A stretch of 51,978 nt of DNA from Myceligenerans pegani (GCF_014892515.1 NZ_JADBGR010000065.1:1-51978), one strand, 5' to 3'; shown: positions 40,172 through 49,376, counted from the stretch's first letter. Notes: generated by a model from the sequence alone, not told the origin. Numbers and translations: made by a program.

Positions 40172-43100
40172 ATGAAGAGTTCTGCCCAGCATCCCCGCGC
40201 AGTCTCGGTGCACGACGACGTGCCGGCCGGCGCCACGAGCGCCGCCGTCTCCGCCGAGTCCTTGGCCGACGACGCCGTCGCCCTCGCCCGCCGCTGGATC
40301 CGCGCGAGCGAGCAACGCGCCGCCCACCCGTCTGCAGCCGACCGCGCCGCCGCGCGCGCCTCCGCATCCCTCAGCGCCCTGGTCTCCGACCCCGCCGGTC
40401 TCGAGCTCGCGATGAGCTTCGTGGACGACGTCGCCCGCCCCCAGGACTCGCGCGTCGCCGCCAAGGCCCTGGCCCGGCTCGGCGGCCAGGCCGGATCCGC
40501 GACCTTCCTCGGCCCGGTCGACAAGCTGCTGTTCCGCGCCGGGGCGCTGGCCGCGCCCGTCGCGCCCGCCGTCGTCGTCCCCGCGGCGCGGGTCCGGCTC
40601 AAGCAGCTCGTCGGCCACCTCGTGGCCGACGCCGGCCCCGGGCTCACCGCCCATCTGTCGCGTACCCGGGCCCAGGGCTACACCCTCAACGTCAACCTGC
40701 TCGGCGAGGCCGTGCTCGGCGAGGCGGAGGCCGCCGCGCGGCTCGAGCGCACGATCAGGCTCGTCGAGCGGCCCGACGTCGACTACGTGTCCGTCAAGGT
40801 GTCCAGCGTCGCGGCGCAGCTCGTGACCTGGGACCTGCCCGGCTCCCGCGACCGCGTCGTCGAGTCCCTCCTGCCGCTGTACCGCGCGGCGCGCGAGCAC
40901 GGCGTCTTCGTGAACCTCGACATGGAGGAGTACCGCGACCTCGCGCTGACCACCGAGGTGTTCAAGGCGGTGCTCGACCGCGACGAGTTCCGCGACCTCG
41001 AGGCCGGCATCGTCCTGCAGGCCTACCTGCCCGACGCGCTGGGCGCGCTCGACGACCTCACCGCGTTCGCGCAGAAGCGCGTCGACGCGGGCGGTGCCCG
41101 GATCAAGGTGCGCCTCGTCAAGGGCGCGAACCTGTCCATGGAGCGCGTCGAGGCCGCCCTGCACGACTGGCCGCAGGCCCCGTACGCCACCAAGCCGGAC
41201 GTCGACGCCAACTACGTGCGCCTCCTGGACCACGCGCTGCGGCCGGAGCGCACCGCCGCCGTCCGCATCGGCGCCGCGTCGCACAACCTCTACCACGTGG
41301 CGCTCGCCGTGCTGCTGGCCCGCGGCCGCGGCGTCGCCGACGCGCTCGACATCGAGATGCTGCAGGGCATGGCGCCGGCCGAGTCCGCGGCCGTGCGGGA
41401 CGAGATCACGCCCGACGGCGGCCGCGTCGTGCTCTACACGCCGGTGGTGCGGGACGAGGACTTCGACGTCGCGATCTCCTACCTCGTGCGCCGCCTCGAG
41501 GAGAACGCGGCGAAGGAGAACTTCGTCTACGCCATGTTCGCCGAGTCGCACGAGGGCGGCTCCGCGGCCGACCCGATGCAGCTGCAGGAGGCCGCGTTCC
41601 GCGCGTCCGTCGCGCACGGCGTGCACTACGAGCCGTCCGACGTCGCGCCCCGGCGCGTGCCACGCGACGCCCGCCCCGACGCCGCCCCGGCGGAGTCCGG
41701 CACGCCGGCCTCCGGTGCGCCCGGCTCCGGTGGCTCCGCCGCCCCGGCGGACTCCCTCCCGGCCGACAACTCCCCGGCCGACAACTCGGCCGGCTTCCGC
41801 AACGCCGTGGACACCGACCCCGCCGTCGCCGCCTCGCGCGACTGGGCCGCGTACGCGATCAGCGACCGCTCGGGGTTCGTCCCGGCCATCGCCGAGCCGC
41901 TCGCGACCACCGAGCAGGTGGACGACATCGTCGCCACCGCCGGCCGGGCCACCGCCGCCTGGTCCCGCGTCGCCCCGGCCGACCGGGCGCGCGTGCTGCG
42001 TGCGGCTGCCCGCCACCTGGAGGCCGCGCGCACCGACCTGGTCGTCGCCGCCGTGCACGAGGCCGGCAAGACCGTGGCCGAGGTGGACCCCGAGATCACC
42101 GAGGCGATCGACTTCGCCAACTACTACGCGGTGAGCGCGGAGCGCCTCGACCCGGCGCTCGGCGCGTATCCCGGCGCGGAGTTCCACGCGGGCGGCGTCA
42201 CCCTTATCACCCCGCCCTGGAACTTCCCCGTCGCGATCCCGATCGGCGGCGTGCTCGCAGCGCTGGCCGCCGGTTCCGCCGTGATCGCCAAGCCCGCGCC
42301 GCCCACGCCGCGCTGCTACGAGCTGGCGGTCGAGGCGGTGCACGCCGCACTCGACGAGGTTGCCCCGGAGATCGGGCTCGACCCGGCCGTCGCGCGCGAC
42401 GTCGTGCAGTACGTCCGCGTGCCCGACGGGGACCTCGGCCGGCGCCTCGTGACGCACGACGGCGTGGCCCGCGTGGTGCTGACCGGTGCGATCGAGACCG
42501 CCGAGATGTTCGCCTCGTGGCGGCCGGACCTCCAGATCATGGCGGAGACCAGCGGCAAGAACGCGTTGGTCGTCACGCCGTCGTCGGACCTCGACCTCGC
42601 GGTCGCCGACGTGGTGCGGTCGGCGTTCGGGCACGCCGGGCAGAAGTGTTCCGCGGCGTCGCTGGCGATCCTCGTGGGATCCGTGGGCGACCCGAGGAGC
42701 GTCACCGGGGAGAGGTTCCGGCGCCAGCTCGTCGACGCGGTACAGTCGCTCGCCGTCGGCCCGCCGACGTCGCTGTCCACGGTGATGGGCCCGCTCACGG
42801 AGCCCGCGCAGGGCAAGCTGCTGCGCGCGCTGACGACGCTGGAGCCCGGCGAGTCCTGGCTGGTGCGGCCGCGCCGCCTGGACGCCGCGGCCCGCGAGGC
42901 GGGCCTGGCGCACGGCCGCCTGTGGACGCCGGGCGTGCGCGACGGCGTCCGGCCGGGGTCGTTCTTCCACCTGACCGAGGTGTTCGGACCGGTGCTCGGC
43001 ATCATGACCGCCCGCACGCTGGACGAAGCGATCGAGCTGCAGAACGCGGTCTCCTTCGGCCTCACCGGCGGCCTGCACTCCCTCGACGAGGCGGAGATCG

Positions 43101-43807
43101 AGCGCTGGCTCGACCGCGTCGAGGTGGGCAACGCCTACGTGAACCGGCACATCACCGGCGCGATCGTGCAACGGCAGTCGTTCGGTGGCTGGAAGGCGTC
43201 GTCGGTCGGCCCGGGCGCCAAGGCCGGCGGCCCGAACTACGTGGCCCAGCTGGGCCGGTGGTCCGACGCCGCCGACGTCCCCTCGCGTGACGACGACCCG
43301 GACGGCTGGCTCGCCGCGGCCGTGGCCGACGACGAGCGCTGGTGGGCCCGCGAGTTCGGCGTGGAGCACGACCCGACGGGGCTCGAGGCGGAGTCGAACG
43401 TGTTCCGCTACCGGCCGGTGCCGGGACTGACGGTGCGCGTGGGCGACGGCGCGCGGGAGATCGAGGTGAGGCGCGTGCTCGCGGCGGCGGAGCGGGCCGG
43501 GGTGCCGGTCGACGTCTCGCGGATGGTCCCCGACGACGGCGCCGCGCCGGCCGGCACGCCCCGGACCGCCGTCGGGCACCTGACGCACGACGAGTTCGCC
43601 GAGGCGGTCGCGGACGGCCTGGTCATCGGGCGGATCCGCGTGATCGGCGAGGCCCCCGGCCTGCGCGAGACGGCCGCGAGCCGCCTGGCGACGGTCACGG
43701 TCCTGGACGGCCCGGTCCTGGCGAGCGGCCGCCGCGAGCTCCTGACGATGCTCCGCGAGCAGGCGATCAGCCGCACGATGCACCGCTACGGCCACGTCCG
43801 CCGCTGA
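40172..43807 (+). CDS. putA: Bifunctional proline dehydrogenase / P5C dehydrogenase
   Basis: 1211 residues. Oxidises proline to glutamate in two steps. The FAD-binding PRODH barrel fills about 30-480 (VSVKVSSVAAQL, RIKVRLVKGANLSMERVEA, ALDIEMLQGMAP). A ~50-residue Pro/Ala/Ser/Asp linker precedes the aldehyde dehydrogenase domain: TLITPPWNFPVAIPIGG, catalytic Glu region QIMAETSGKNALV, catalytic Cys in FGHAGQKCSAAS, and SFGGWKASSVGPGAKAGGPNY. The C-terminal ~200 residues are an ALDH-like extension. No ribbon-helix-helix repressor domain, so it is not self-regulating like E. coli PutA. The start is uncertain: ATG 40172 sits only 1 nt after GGAGG; GTG 40157 is an alternative. Confidence 0.95.
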   Translation: MKSSAQHPRAVSVHDDVPAGATSAAVSAESLADDAVALARRWIRASEQRAAHPSAADRAAARASASLSALVSDPAGLELAMSFVDDVARPQDSRVAAKALARLGGQAGSATFLGPVDKLLFRAGALAAPVAPAVVVPAARVRLKQLVGHLVADAGPGLTAHLSRTRAQGYTLNVNLLGEAVLGEAEAAARLERTIRLVERPDVDYVSVKVSSVAAQLVTWDLPGSRDRVVESLLPLYRAAREHGVFVNLDMEEYRDLALTTEVFKAVLDRDEFRDLEAGIVLQAYLPDALGALDDLTAFAQKRVDAGGARIKVRLVKGANLSMERVEAALHDWPQAPYATKPDVDANYVRLLDHALRPERTAAVRIGAASHNLYHVALAVLLARGRGVADALDIEMLQGMAPAESAAVRDEITPDGGRVVLYTPVVRDEDFDVAISYLVRRLEENAAKENFVYAMFAESHEGGSAADPMQLQEAAFRASVAHGVHYEPSDVAPRRVPRDARPDAAPAESGTPASGAPGSGGSAAPADSLPADNSPADNSAGFRNAVDTDPAVAASRDWAAYAISDRSGFVPAIAEPLATTEQVDDIVATAGRATAAWSRVAPADRARVLRAAARHLEAARTDLVVAAVHEAGKTVAEVDPEITEAIDFANYYAVSAERLDPALGAYPGAEFHAGGVTLITPPWNFPVAIPIGGVLAALAAGSAVIAKPAPPTPRCYELAVEAVHAALDEVAPEIGLDPAVARDVVQYVRVPDGDLGRRLVTHDGVARVVLTGAIETAEMFASWRPDLQIMAETSGKNALVVTPSSDLDLAVADVVRSAFGHAGQKCSAASLAILVGSVGDPRSVTGERFRRQLVDAVQSLAVGPPTSLSTVMGPLTEPAQGKLLRALTTLEPGESWLVRPRRLDAAAREAGLAHGRLWTPGVRDGVRPGSFFHLTEVFGPVLGIMTARTLDEAIELQNAVSFGLTGGLHSLDEAEIERWLDRVEVGNAYVNRHITGAIVQRQSFGGWKASSVGPGAKAGGPNYVAQLGRWSDAADVPSRDDDPDGWLAAAVADDERWWAREFGVEHDPTGLEAESNVFRYRPVPGLTVRVGDGAREIEVRRVLAAAERAGVPVDVSRMVPDDGAAPAGTPRTAVGHLTHDEFAEAVADGLVIGRIRVIGEAPGLRETAASRLATVTVLDGPVLASGRRELLTMLREQAISRTMHRYGHVRR

Positions 43808-43815
43808 GTGCGACG

Positions 43816-43842
43816 GCCCGGCCAGGCCCGCCCTGGCCGGGC
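43816..43842. terminator. Bidirectional terminator, putA / lacI
   Basis: Perfect 11-bp stem (43816-43826 with 43832-43842), CCCGC loop, touching the lacI stop codon. Confidence 0.75.
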
Positions 43843-44852
43843 TAGGCGGACGCGCCCTCGACGAGTTCGACCTCGAAGACCTGGGGCTCCGGGGAGACGT
43901 CCTCGCCGGCCAGCAGCGCCAGGAGCGTGCTCGTGGCGGCATTGACCATCTCGACCGCGGGGTTGCGCAGGGTGGTCAGGCGTGGCGTCGTGGAGGCCGC
44001 GACGCCCAGGTCGTCGAAGCCGACCACCGCCACGTCGCCGGGCACCGAGAGGCCCCGGGCCGCGAGCGCGCGCAGCGCGCCCTCCGCCATGAGGTCCGAC
44101 GCGGCGAAGATCGCGTCCACGTCCGGGTGCTCGTCCAGCAGGCGCTGCGTGGCCTCGGTCCCGCCGGCGATCGTGAAGTCGCCCTCGACCACGGCGTCGT
44201 CCGGCAGCCCGGCGGCGCGCATCTCGGCGCGCCAGCCCGACAGCCGGTCCACGCCCGAGGTCATGTCGAGCGGTCCGGTGATGGTCGCGATGCGCCGGCA
44301 GCCGCGTTCGAGCAGCCGCCGGGTGGCCAGGCGGCCACCGTCCACGTTGTCGACGTCGACCCAGCGCAGCCCGTCGTCCTCGAACGGCCGGCCCACGAAC
44401 ACCGCGGGCAGCGGTCCGCCGGCCAGCTCCGGCTCCAGTCGGTCGCCCCGGTGGTGCGAGGTGACGATGACGCCGTCGACGTGCCCGCTGCCCAGGTAGC
44501 GGGCCATGTGGCCGGGGCGCTCGCCGGGCCGCGCCAGCAGCAGGACGAGCTGCAGGTCCGTCCCGGCCAGCCCGGCGGAGACGCCCCGCAGCGTGGCGGC
44601 GAGGAACGGGTCGGTGAAGATGCGCTCGTCCGGTTCCGGCATGACGAGCGCGATCGAGTCGGTGCGCCGCGTCACCAGGGAGCGGGCGGCACGGTTGGGC
44701 GAGTATCCGAGCCGGGCGACGGCGTCGTCGACGGCGGCCTGCGCCTCCGGGGAGACGCGCAGGCCGCCGTTGATCGCGCGGGACGCGGTGGACCGAGAGA
44801 CTCCGGCTGCGCGCGCGACGTCGTCCAACGTCGGTGGTCCGTCGGGCGTCAG
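43842..44852 (-). CDS. LacI-family regulator (CebR/CelR-like), probable CTG start
   Basis: 336 residues. HTH PTLDDVARAAGVSRSTASRAINGG, hinge helix SPNRAARSLVTRRT, then a periplasmic-binding-like effector domain (SIALVMPEPDERIFTDPF ... ASDLMAEGALRALAARGLSVPGDVAVVGFDD). No ATG/GTG/TTG codon lies in frame near the HTH; CTG at 44852 is preceded by GAGGGGG 6-7 nt upstream and begins 16 nt after the beta-glucosidase stop. GTG at 44900 would overlap that gene and has a poor site. Codirectional with the GH1 gene and likely its repressor, acting at 46479-46492. Confidence 0.88.
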   Translation of the reverse strand: MTPDGPPTLDDVARAAGVSRSTASRAINGGLRVSPEAQAAVDDAVARLGYSPNRAARSLVTRRTDSIALVMPEPDERIFTDPFLAATLRGVSAGLAGTDLQLVLLLARPGERPGHMARYLGSGHVDGVIVTSHHRGDRLEPELAGGPLPAVFVGRPFEDDGLRWVDVDNVDGGRLATRRLLERGCRRIATITGPLDMTSGVDRLSGWRAEMRAAGLPDDAVVEGDFTIAGGTEATQRLLDEHPDVDAIFAASDLMAEGALRALAARGLSVPGDVAVVGFDDLGVAASTTPRLTTLRNPAVEMVNAATSTLLALLAGEDVSPEPQVFEVELVEGASA

Positions 44853-44868
44853 CGCGCACCCCCTCGAT

Positions 44869-46407
44869 TCAGTGTGTCGGCAGCTCCGGCAGGAAGCCAC
44901 CCGTTGCGACCTGACCGTACCAGCGTCCCGAGGCCTTGACGACGCGTTCCTGGGTCTCGTAGTCCACGCGGACCAGACCGAACCGCTTGCCGTAACCCCA
45001 GGCCCACTCGTAGTTGTCGAGCAGCGACCAGCCGAAGTAGCCGCGCACGTCGGCTCCCTCGTCGATGGCGTCCTTGATGGCGCGTAGGTGGCCGTCGATG
45101 AACGCGATGCGGTCGCGGTCCTCGACGTAGCCGTCGGCGTCCGGGACGTCCTCGTAGGCGCAGCCGTTCTCCGTGACGTACAGGGCGATGCCACGGGGGC
45201 CCGTGTAGTCCTCCTGCAGCCGCAGCAGGAGCCGGGTCAGCCCCTCGGGCTGGACCTCCCAGTTCTGGTCCGTGAGCGGCAGGCCGCGGGGGTGTACGTA
45301 CGCGCCGTCCCCGCCGGGGAAGGGGGACGACGTCGCCCGGCTGAGCGGGGCGTTGCCGGCGAGCGGTGCCTCGGCGGGGACCGCCGAGACGGCGTTGCCG
45401 TGGTAGTAGTTCACGCCGAGCGTGTCGATCGGCGTCGAGATGATCTCCAGGTCGCCGTCCTGGACGCGGTCGGCAAGGCCGTACGGCTCGACGTCGGCCA
45501 GGACGTCCTCCGGGTAGGCGCCGCGCAGGATCGGGTCCGCGAAGATGCGGTTGAAGGCACCGTCGAGCCGGCGGGCGGCCTCGACGTCGGCGGGGTTCTC
45601 CGGGTCCAGCGGGTCCTCCAGCTCGAAGTTCAGCGTGATCCCGAGGTTCGCCTCCGGCGCACGCTCGCGCAGCGCCTCCACGGCGAGGCCGTGGCCGAGC
45701 ATGAGGTGGTGCGCCGCGGCCAGGCCGTCCTCGCGGGACTGCCGGCCGGGAGCGTGCTGGCCGCCCGTGTAGCCGAGGAACGCGGCGCACCACGGCTCGT
45801 TGAGCGTGGTCCACACGCCGACCCGGTCGCCGAGGCGCTCGTGCGTGGCGACGGCGTAGTCGCGGAAGCGGTAGGCGGTGTCGCGGGCCGGCCAGCCGCC
45901 GTCGTCCTCGATGCCCTGCGGCAGGTCCCAGTGGTAGAGCGTGAGCCACGGCAGGATCCCGGCGGCGAGCAACTCGTCCACGAGGCGGTCGTAGTAGTCC
46001 AGGCCCGCGGGGTTGAAGGTGCGGCCGCCGGGCTGGATGCGGGCCCAGGAGGTGGAGAACCGGTAGGCCTTGATGCCGAGCTCCCGCATGAGGGCGACGT
46101 CCTGCGGGTACCGGTGGTACTGGTCACAGGCGACCTCGCCGTCCTCCTGGTTCAGGACGGCGCCCGGGATACGCGCGAACACGTCCCAGATCGAGTCCTC
46201 CCGCCCGTCGGTGCGGGCCGCGCCCTCGACCTGGTAGGCGGCGGTGGCGGCGCCCCAGAGGAAGCCCTGCGGGAAGTCCACGCGCCCGGTCCCGTTCGCG
46301 CCGCGCGCCGGCCGGGGCGCGGTCGGGGTGTACGGGAGCGCGGTTCCCGGCGCGGCCAGGGTGCCTCCGCCCGCAGGTCCGGTCGCTGCTGCGATCTCGA
46401 CGTCCAT
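44869..46407 (-). CDS. Beta-glucosidase, glycoside hydrolase family 1
   Basis: 512 residues, no signal peptide. Hydrolyses beta-glucosides such as cellobiose inside the cell. General acid/base Glu204 in WTTLNEPW, nucleophile Glu413 in LYVTENG; other GH1 markers FLWGAATAAYQVEGA, RFSTSWARIQP, LTLYHWDLPQ and GYFGWSLLDNYEW. The first ~40 residues are a non-conserved Gly/Ala/Pro tail. Good GAAGGGA ribosome site. Upstream is a 14-bp near-consensus CelR/CebR-type operator, and lacI follows downstream, so induction by cellobiose-like sugars is a strong inference. Confidence 0.96.
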   Translation of the reverse strand: MDVEIAAATGPAGGGTLAAPGTALPYTPTAPRPARGANGTGRVDFPQGFLWGAATAAYQVEGAARTDGREDSIWDVFARIPGAVLNQEDGEVACDQYHRYPQDVALMRELGIKAYRFSTSWARIQPGGRTFNPAGLDYYDRLVDELLAAGILPWLTLYHWDLPQGIEDDGGWPARDTAYRFRDYAVATHERLGDRVGVWTTLNEPWCAAFLGYTGGQHAPGRQSREDGLAAAHHLMLGHGLAVEALRERAPEANLGITLNFELEDPLDPENPADVEAARRLDGAFNRIFADPILRGAYPEDVLADVEPYGLADRVQDGDLEIISTPIDTLGVNYYHGNAVSAVPAEAPLAGNAPLSRATSSPFPGGDGAYVHPRGLPLTDQNWEVQPEGLTRLLLRLQEDYTGPRGIALYVTENGCAYEDVPDADGYVEDRDRIAFIDGHLRAIKDAIDEGADVRGYFGWSLLDNYEWAWGYGKRFGLVRVDYETQERVVKASGRWYGQVATGGFLPELPTH

Positions 46408-46478
46408 CGTGTTCCCTTCGACGTGGGCGGGCGCGGCCGTGCGACCGGGGGTCGGCCGGCAGCGCCCGGAAATAGGTG

Positions 46479-46492
46479 TGGTAGCGCTCCCA
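46479..46492. promoter_or_regulatory. CelR/CebR-type operator
   Basis: TGGTAGCGCTCCCA, one base from the actinobacterial palindrome TGGGAGCGCTCCCA bound by CelR/CebR LacI-family repressors. Located 72-85 bp upstream of the beta-glucosidase ATG. Confidence 0.7.
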
Positions 46493-46674
46493 TGCCCGAA
46501 CGATCGTTGCCCGATCCCCGTGTCGTGTCAAGCCGGGGCGTCGTGCGGTGCACGGCGCACGGTCCGTGGAGTCTCCGTCACGGCCGCGCGACGCGTCGAG
46601 CGACGTGAAACGGTTAAGAGACAGCGCGGGGTATCACCGGCGCGCGTGGAAAGCTCCTGCCCAGGAGAGGAACG

Positions 46675-47202
46675 TCACGCCGGGCGCTCGCCGGCGAGCC
46701 AGGCGCGGCCCGCCTCGGCCTCGGCCTCGAGCGCGGTCCGGACGGCCTTGGCGGCCGCCTCCTCGACCACAGCGCCGAACAGCGGGACCGTCGACCGGAC
46801 GTCGCCCTCGTAGGTGAGGCGCGTGCTGCCGCCGGCCAAGGGCTGGAGCCGGCCCGTTCCGGTGATGCGCACCGGCGCGCCGAGGATCTCCACCGACAGG
46901 GTGCCCAGGCGCCGCCCGTCCGCCGCCGCTTCCCAGGCCTCCGCCTGGCGGATCTCCAGGGCGCCGCCCACGAACGAGCGGGCCTGCGCCGGGATCTGAT
47001 CGGTGGCGAGTGTCCGGCGCACCACCACGGTGAACCCGTGGTCCACGGAGCCGGTGACGTCGGCCTGCTCGACCGTGCCGCCCCCCGGCAGACCGGCACG
47101 GACGGTACGCTCCGACCGCCAGCGGACGAACTGGACATCGGCGAACATCGCCGAGACGTCGTCAAGGCTGGCGGGGTACGTCAGGTCGACCGTCAGGTGC
47201 AC
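46675..47202 (-). CDS. DUF2505 (SRPBCC-like) protein
   Basis: 175 residues. Starts HLTVDLTYPASLDDVSAMFADVQFVRWRSE and has a conserved LTYEGDVRSTVPLFGAVVEEAAAKAVRTALEAEAEAGRAWL ending, both typical of DUF2505, a helix-grip START-like fold binding hydrophobic ligands. No ligand or partner is known. GTG start at 47202 with GAGGAG 5-6 nt upstream. Divergent from the PdtaS-like kinase. The ~270 bp downstream (46408-46674) contain only the beta-glucosidase promoter region. Confidence 0.85.
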   Translation of the reverse strand: MHLTVDLTYPASLDDVSAMFADVQFVRWRSERTVRAGLPGGGTVEQADVTGSVDHGFTVVVRRTLATDQIPAQARSFVGGALEIRQAEAWEAAADGRRLGTLSVEILGAPVRITGTGRLQPLAGGSTRLTYEGDVRSTVPLFGAVVEEAAAKAVRTALEAEAEAGRAWLAGERPA

Positions 47203-47298
47203 GTGCTCTCCTCGAGGTCGGTCACGCCGGTGATCAGAACTGTAACGTGTCGGGGTTGCCCGCCGGTTCCCGGCGTCCGGCGTCGGGCCGCGATCTTC

Positions 47299-47304
47299 TA
47301 CGCT
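47299..47304 (+). promoter_or_regulatory. -10 of leaderless histidine kinase gene (TACGCT)
   Basis: TACGCT, 6 nt (TGAGCC), then GTG at 47311. Confidence 0.55.
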
Positions 47305-47310
47305 TGAGCC

Positions 47311-48810
47311 GTGTCCGCGATGAGTGACCTGATCCTCGAGCACGCCGAGCTGGAGCCGGCCGACGTCGAGTGGCTGCACCTTCTCGTCGGTGACTGGCAG
47401 GTGATCTCGGACCTCGCCTTCGCCGACCTGGTGCTCTGGCTGCCGACCACGGACGGCGGATTCGTCGCTCTCGCCCAGTGCCGGCCGTCGACGGGATCGA
47501 CCGTGCACTACGACGACATCGTCGGATCGTTCGCGCCCGAGGGGCAGCGCCCGCAACTCCTCCGCGCCATCGAGGAGACGCGGGCCCAGCGCGCCCGGGA
47601 GCCCCGCTGGTTCGGCGCCTACGCCGTGCGCGAGGAGGCCGTACCGGTGGTGCACAAGGGGCGCGCCATCGCCGTCGTCTCCCGGCAGACGAACCTGGGT
47701 TCGGGCCGCACGCCGTCCCGCCTCGAGCTGAACTACGTCGAGGCGGCCGACGACCTCGTCGCCATGGTCGCGCGCGGGGAGTTCCCGCTGCCCAACGCAG
47801 CGACCGGACCGCGGCGGGGCGCGCCGCGCGTCGGCGACGGCCTGATCCGGCTGAACTCCGAGGGCGAGGTGCTGTACGCGAGCCCGAACGCGCTCTCGTG
47901 CTTCCACCGGCTCGGTGTGATCGGGCCGTTGGGCGGGCAGTCGCTCGTCGAGGTCGTGGCCCGGGTCATCGAGAAGCAGGCGAACCCCGTGGACGAGTCG
48001 CTGCCCCTGGTGATGATGGGCCGGGCGCCGTGGCGCACGGACGTCGAGGCGCGGGGTGTCGCGCTCTCGTTGCGTGCCATGCCGCTCACCGACCACGGAC
48101 ACCGCATCGGCGCCGTGCTGCTGTGCCGGGACGTGTCGGAGCTGCGGCGGCGGGAGCGCGAACTGATCACCAAGGACGCGACGATCCGCGAGATCCACCA
48201 CCGCGTGAAGAACAACCTGCAGACCGTCGCGGCGCTGCTCCGCCTCCAGGCCCGGCGCATGGACGTGCCCGAGGCGCGCGCGGCCCTGGAGGAGGCGATG
48301 CGCCGCGTCGCGACCATCGCGCTGGTGCACGAGTCGCTCTCGCAGACGCTCGACGAGCAGGTGGAGCTCGACGACATGGTGGGCCGCGCCCTGCGTCTCA
48401 CGGCCGACGTGGCCTCGGCGCAGACCACCGTCCGGACCGTGCGGAACGGGTCCTTCGGGCTGGTGCCGGCACAGGACGCGACGCCGCTCGCGCTGATCCT
48501 CACGGAGCTCGTGACGAACGCGGTGGAACACGGGTTCCCGGGGCGCACCTCGGGCACGGTCGAGGTGAACGTGGAGCGCAACGGCAGCGACATGCGCGTG
48601 ATCGTGTCCGACGACGGCGTCGGGCTGCCGTCCGGCGACGACGGCGCCGCGGGCGGGGCAGGGCCCGGCAGCGGCCTGGGTACGCAGATCGTGCGGACGC
48701 TCGTGATGAACGAGCTCGGGGGGACGATCGAATGGTCCGCGCGGGAAGGCGGCGGTACCGAGGTGGAACTCCGGCTGGCGCTGCGCGACGGCGGTGGGCG
48801 GGCGTCGTGA
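47311..48810 (+). CDS. PdtaS-like sensor histidine kinase
   Basis: 499 residues, soluble. N-terminal GAF-type domain (DWQVISDLAFADLVLWLP), a PAS-like domain (GLIRLNSEGEVLYASPNALSCFHRLG), then a HisKA_2 kinase: phosphoacceptor IREIHHRVKNNLQTVAALLRLQ (His296 or His297) and HATPase_c with LTELVTNAVEHGF, DDGVGLP and GLGTQIVRTLV. This matches mycobacterial PdtaS (Rv3220c), whose partner PdtaR is an RNA-binding ANTAR regulator. The neighbour is whiB1, as in Mycobacterium. No pdtaR is in the window. GTG start by its leaderless -10. Confidence 0.92.
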   Translation: MSAMSDLILEHAELEPADVEWLHLLVGDWQVISDLAFADLVLWLPTTDGGFVALAQCRPSTGSTVHYDDIVGSFAPEGQRPQLLRAIEETRAQRAREPRWFGAYAVREEAVPVVHKGRAIAVVSRQTNLGSGRTPSRLELNYVEAADDLVAMVARGEFPLPNAATGPRRGAPRVGDGLIRLNSEGEVLYASPNALSCFHRLGVIGPLGGQSLVEVVARVIEKQANPVDESLPLVMMGRAPWRTDVEARGVALSLRAMPLTDHGHRIGAVLLCRDVSELRRRERELITKDATIREIHHRVKNNLQTVAALLRLQARRMDVPEARAALEEAMRRVATIALVHESLSQTLDEQVELDDMVGRALRLTADVASAQTTVRTVRNGSFGLVPAQDATPLALILTELVTNAVEHGFPGRTSGTVEVNVERNGSDMRVIVSDDGVGLPSGDDGAAGGAGPGSGLGTQIVRTLVMNELGGTIEWSAREGGGTEVELRLALRDGGGRAS

Positions 48811-48813
48811 ACG

Positions 48814-48854
48814 CCGAAGCGCCCGGGACGGTGGGGGAGTCCCGGGCGCTTCGG
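48814..48854. terminator. Bidirectional terminator, kinase / whiB1
   Basis: Perfect 16-bp stem (48814-48829 with 48839-48854) with a 9-nt loop, starting 3 nt after the kinase stop. Confidence 0.85.
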
Positions 48855-48921
48855 TGGTGAAGCCGCTTCTGTGACGAAGCGTCGGTGGTGAAACGGGGGG
48901 TGCGTGACCGGTGGGTGGTCC

Positions 48922-49170
48922 TCAGCCGGCGCGGCGGGCGCGGGCGGTGCGGCGCTTGAGCGCGCGGCGCTCGTCCTCGCTCATGCCGCCCCAGACACCG
49001 GAGTCCTGCCCGGAGTCGATCGCCCACTTGAGGCACGTGTCGACGACGTCGCATCGCCGGCACACGGCCTTGGCCTCCTCGATCTGCAGCAAGGCAGGTC
49101 CGGTGTTGCCGATGGGGAAGAACAGCTCGGGGTCCTCTTCGAGGCACGCTGCACGGTGGCGCCAGTCCAT
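48922..49170 (-). CDS. whiB1: WhiB1-family iron-sulfur transcription factor
   Basis: 82 residues. Four cluster Cys (Cys9, 37, 40, 46) in RAACLEEDPELFFPIGN and AKAVCRRCDVVDTCLKWA, then the turn GVWGG and basic RRALKRRTARARRAG. Sequence and length match WhiB1, an essential NO-sensitive [4Fe-4S] protein that binds the primary sigma factor. ATG 49170 with AAGGAG 8 nt upstream. The long leader region (to ~49380) is the usual site of its control. Convergent with the PdtaS-like kinase. Confidence 0.95.
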   Translation of the reverse strand: MDWRHRAACLEEDPELFFPIGNTGPALLQIEEAKAVCRRCDVVDTCLKWAIDSGQDSGVWGGMSEDERRALKRRTARARRAG

Positions 49171-49376
49171 GTCGGATACTCCTTGTGGTGGAACGTACCT
49201 GCCGTCCGGGTGCCGGGCCGTGATGGCCCATGCCGTCGTCGTGCGTTCTGGGGGCGCCGACCGGCCGGGCATGCACTGCGTCCGTAGGCGGCGGCTGTGC
49301 AACGTTTTCGGCCGCAGTACGCCGAGGGCGCTCGAACTGCAGGTGTGTTCGGGGGGTTGGGCTTGCTGGTACTAGG

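Noticed and set aside
38998-43942. Very long open frames overlapping putA on both strands (over 1,000 codons each)
   Set aside because: They are Arg/Ala/Pro-rich shadows created by GC-biased third codon positions; only the putA frame matches a protein family.
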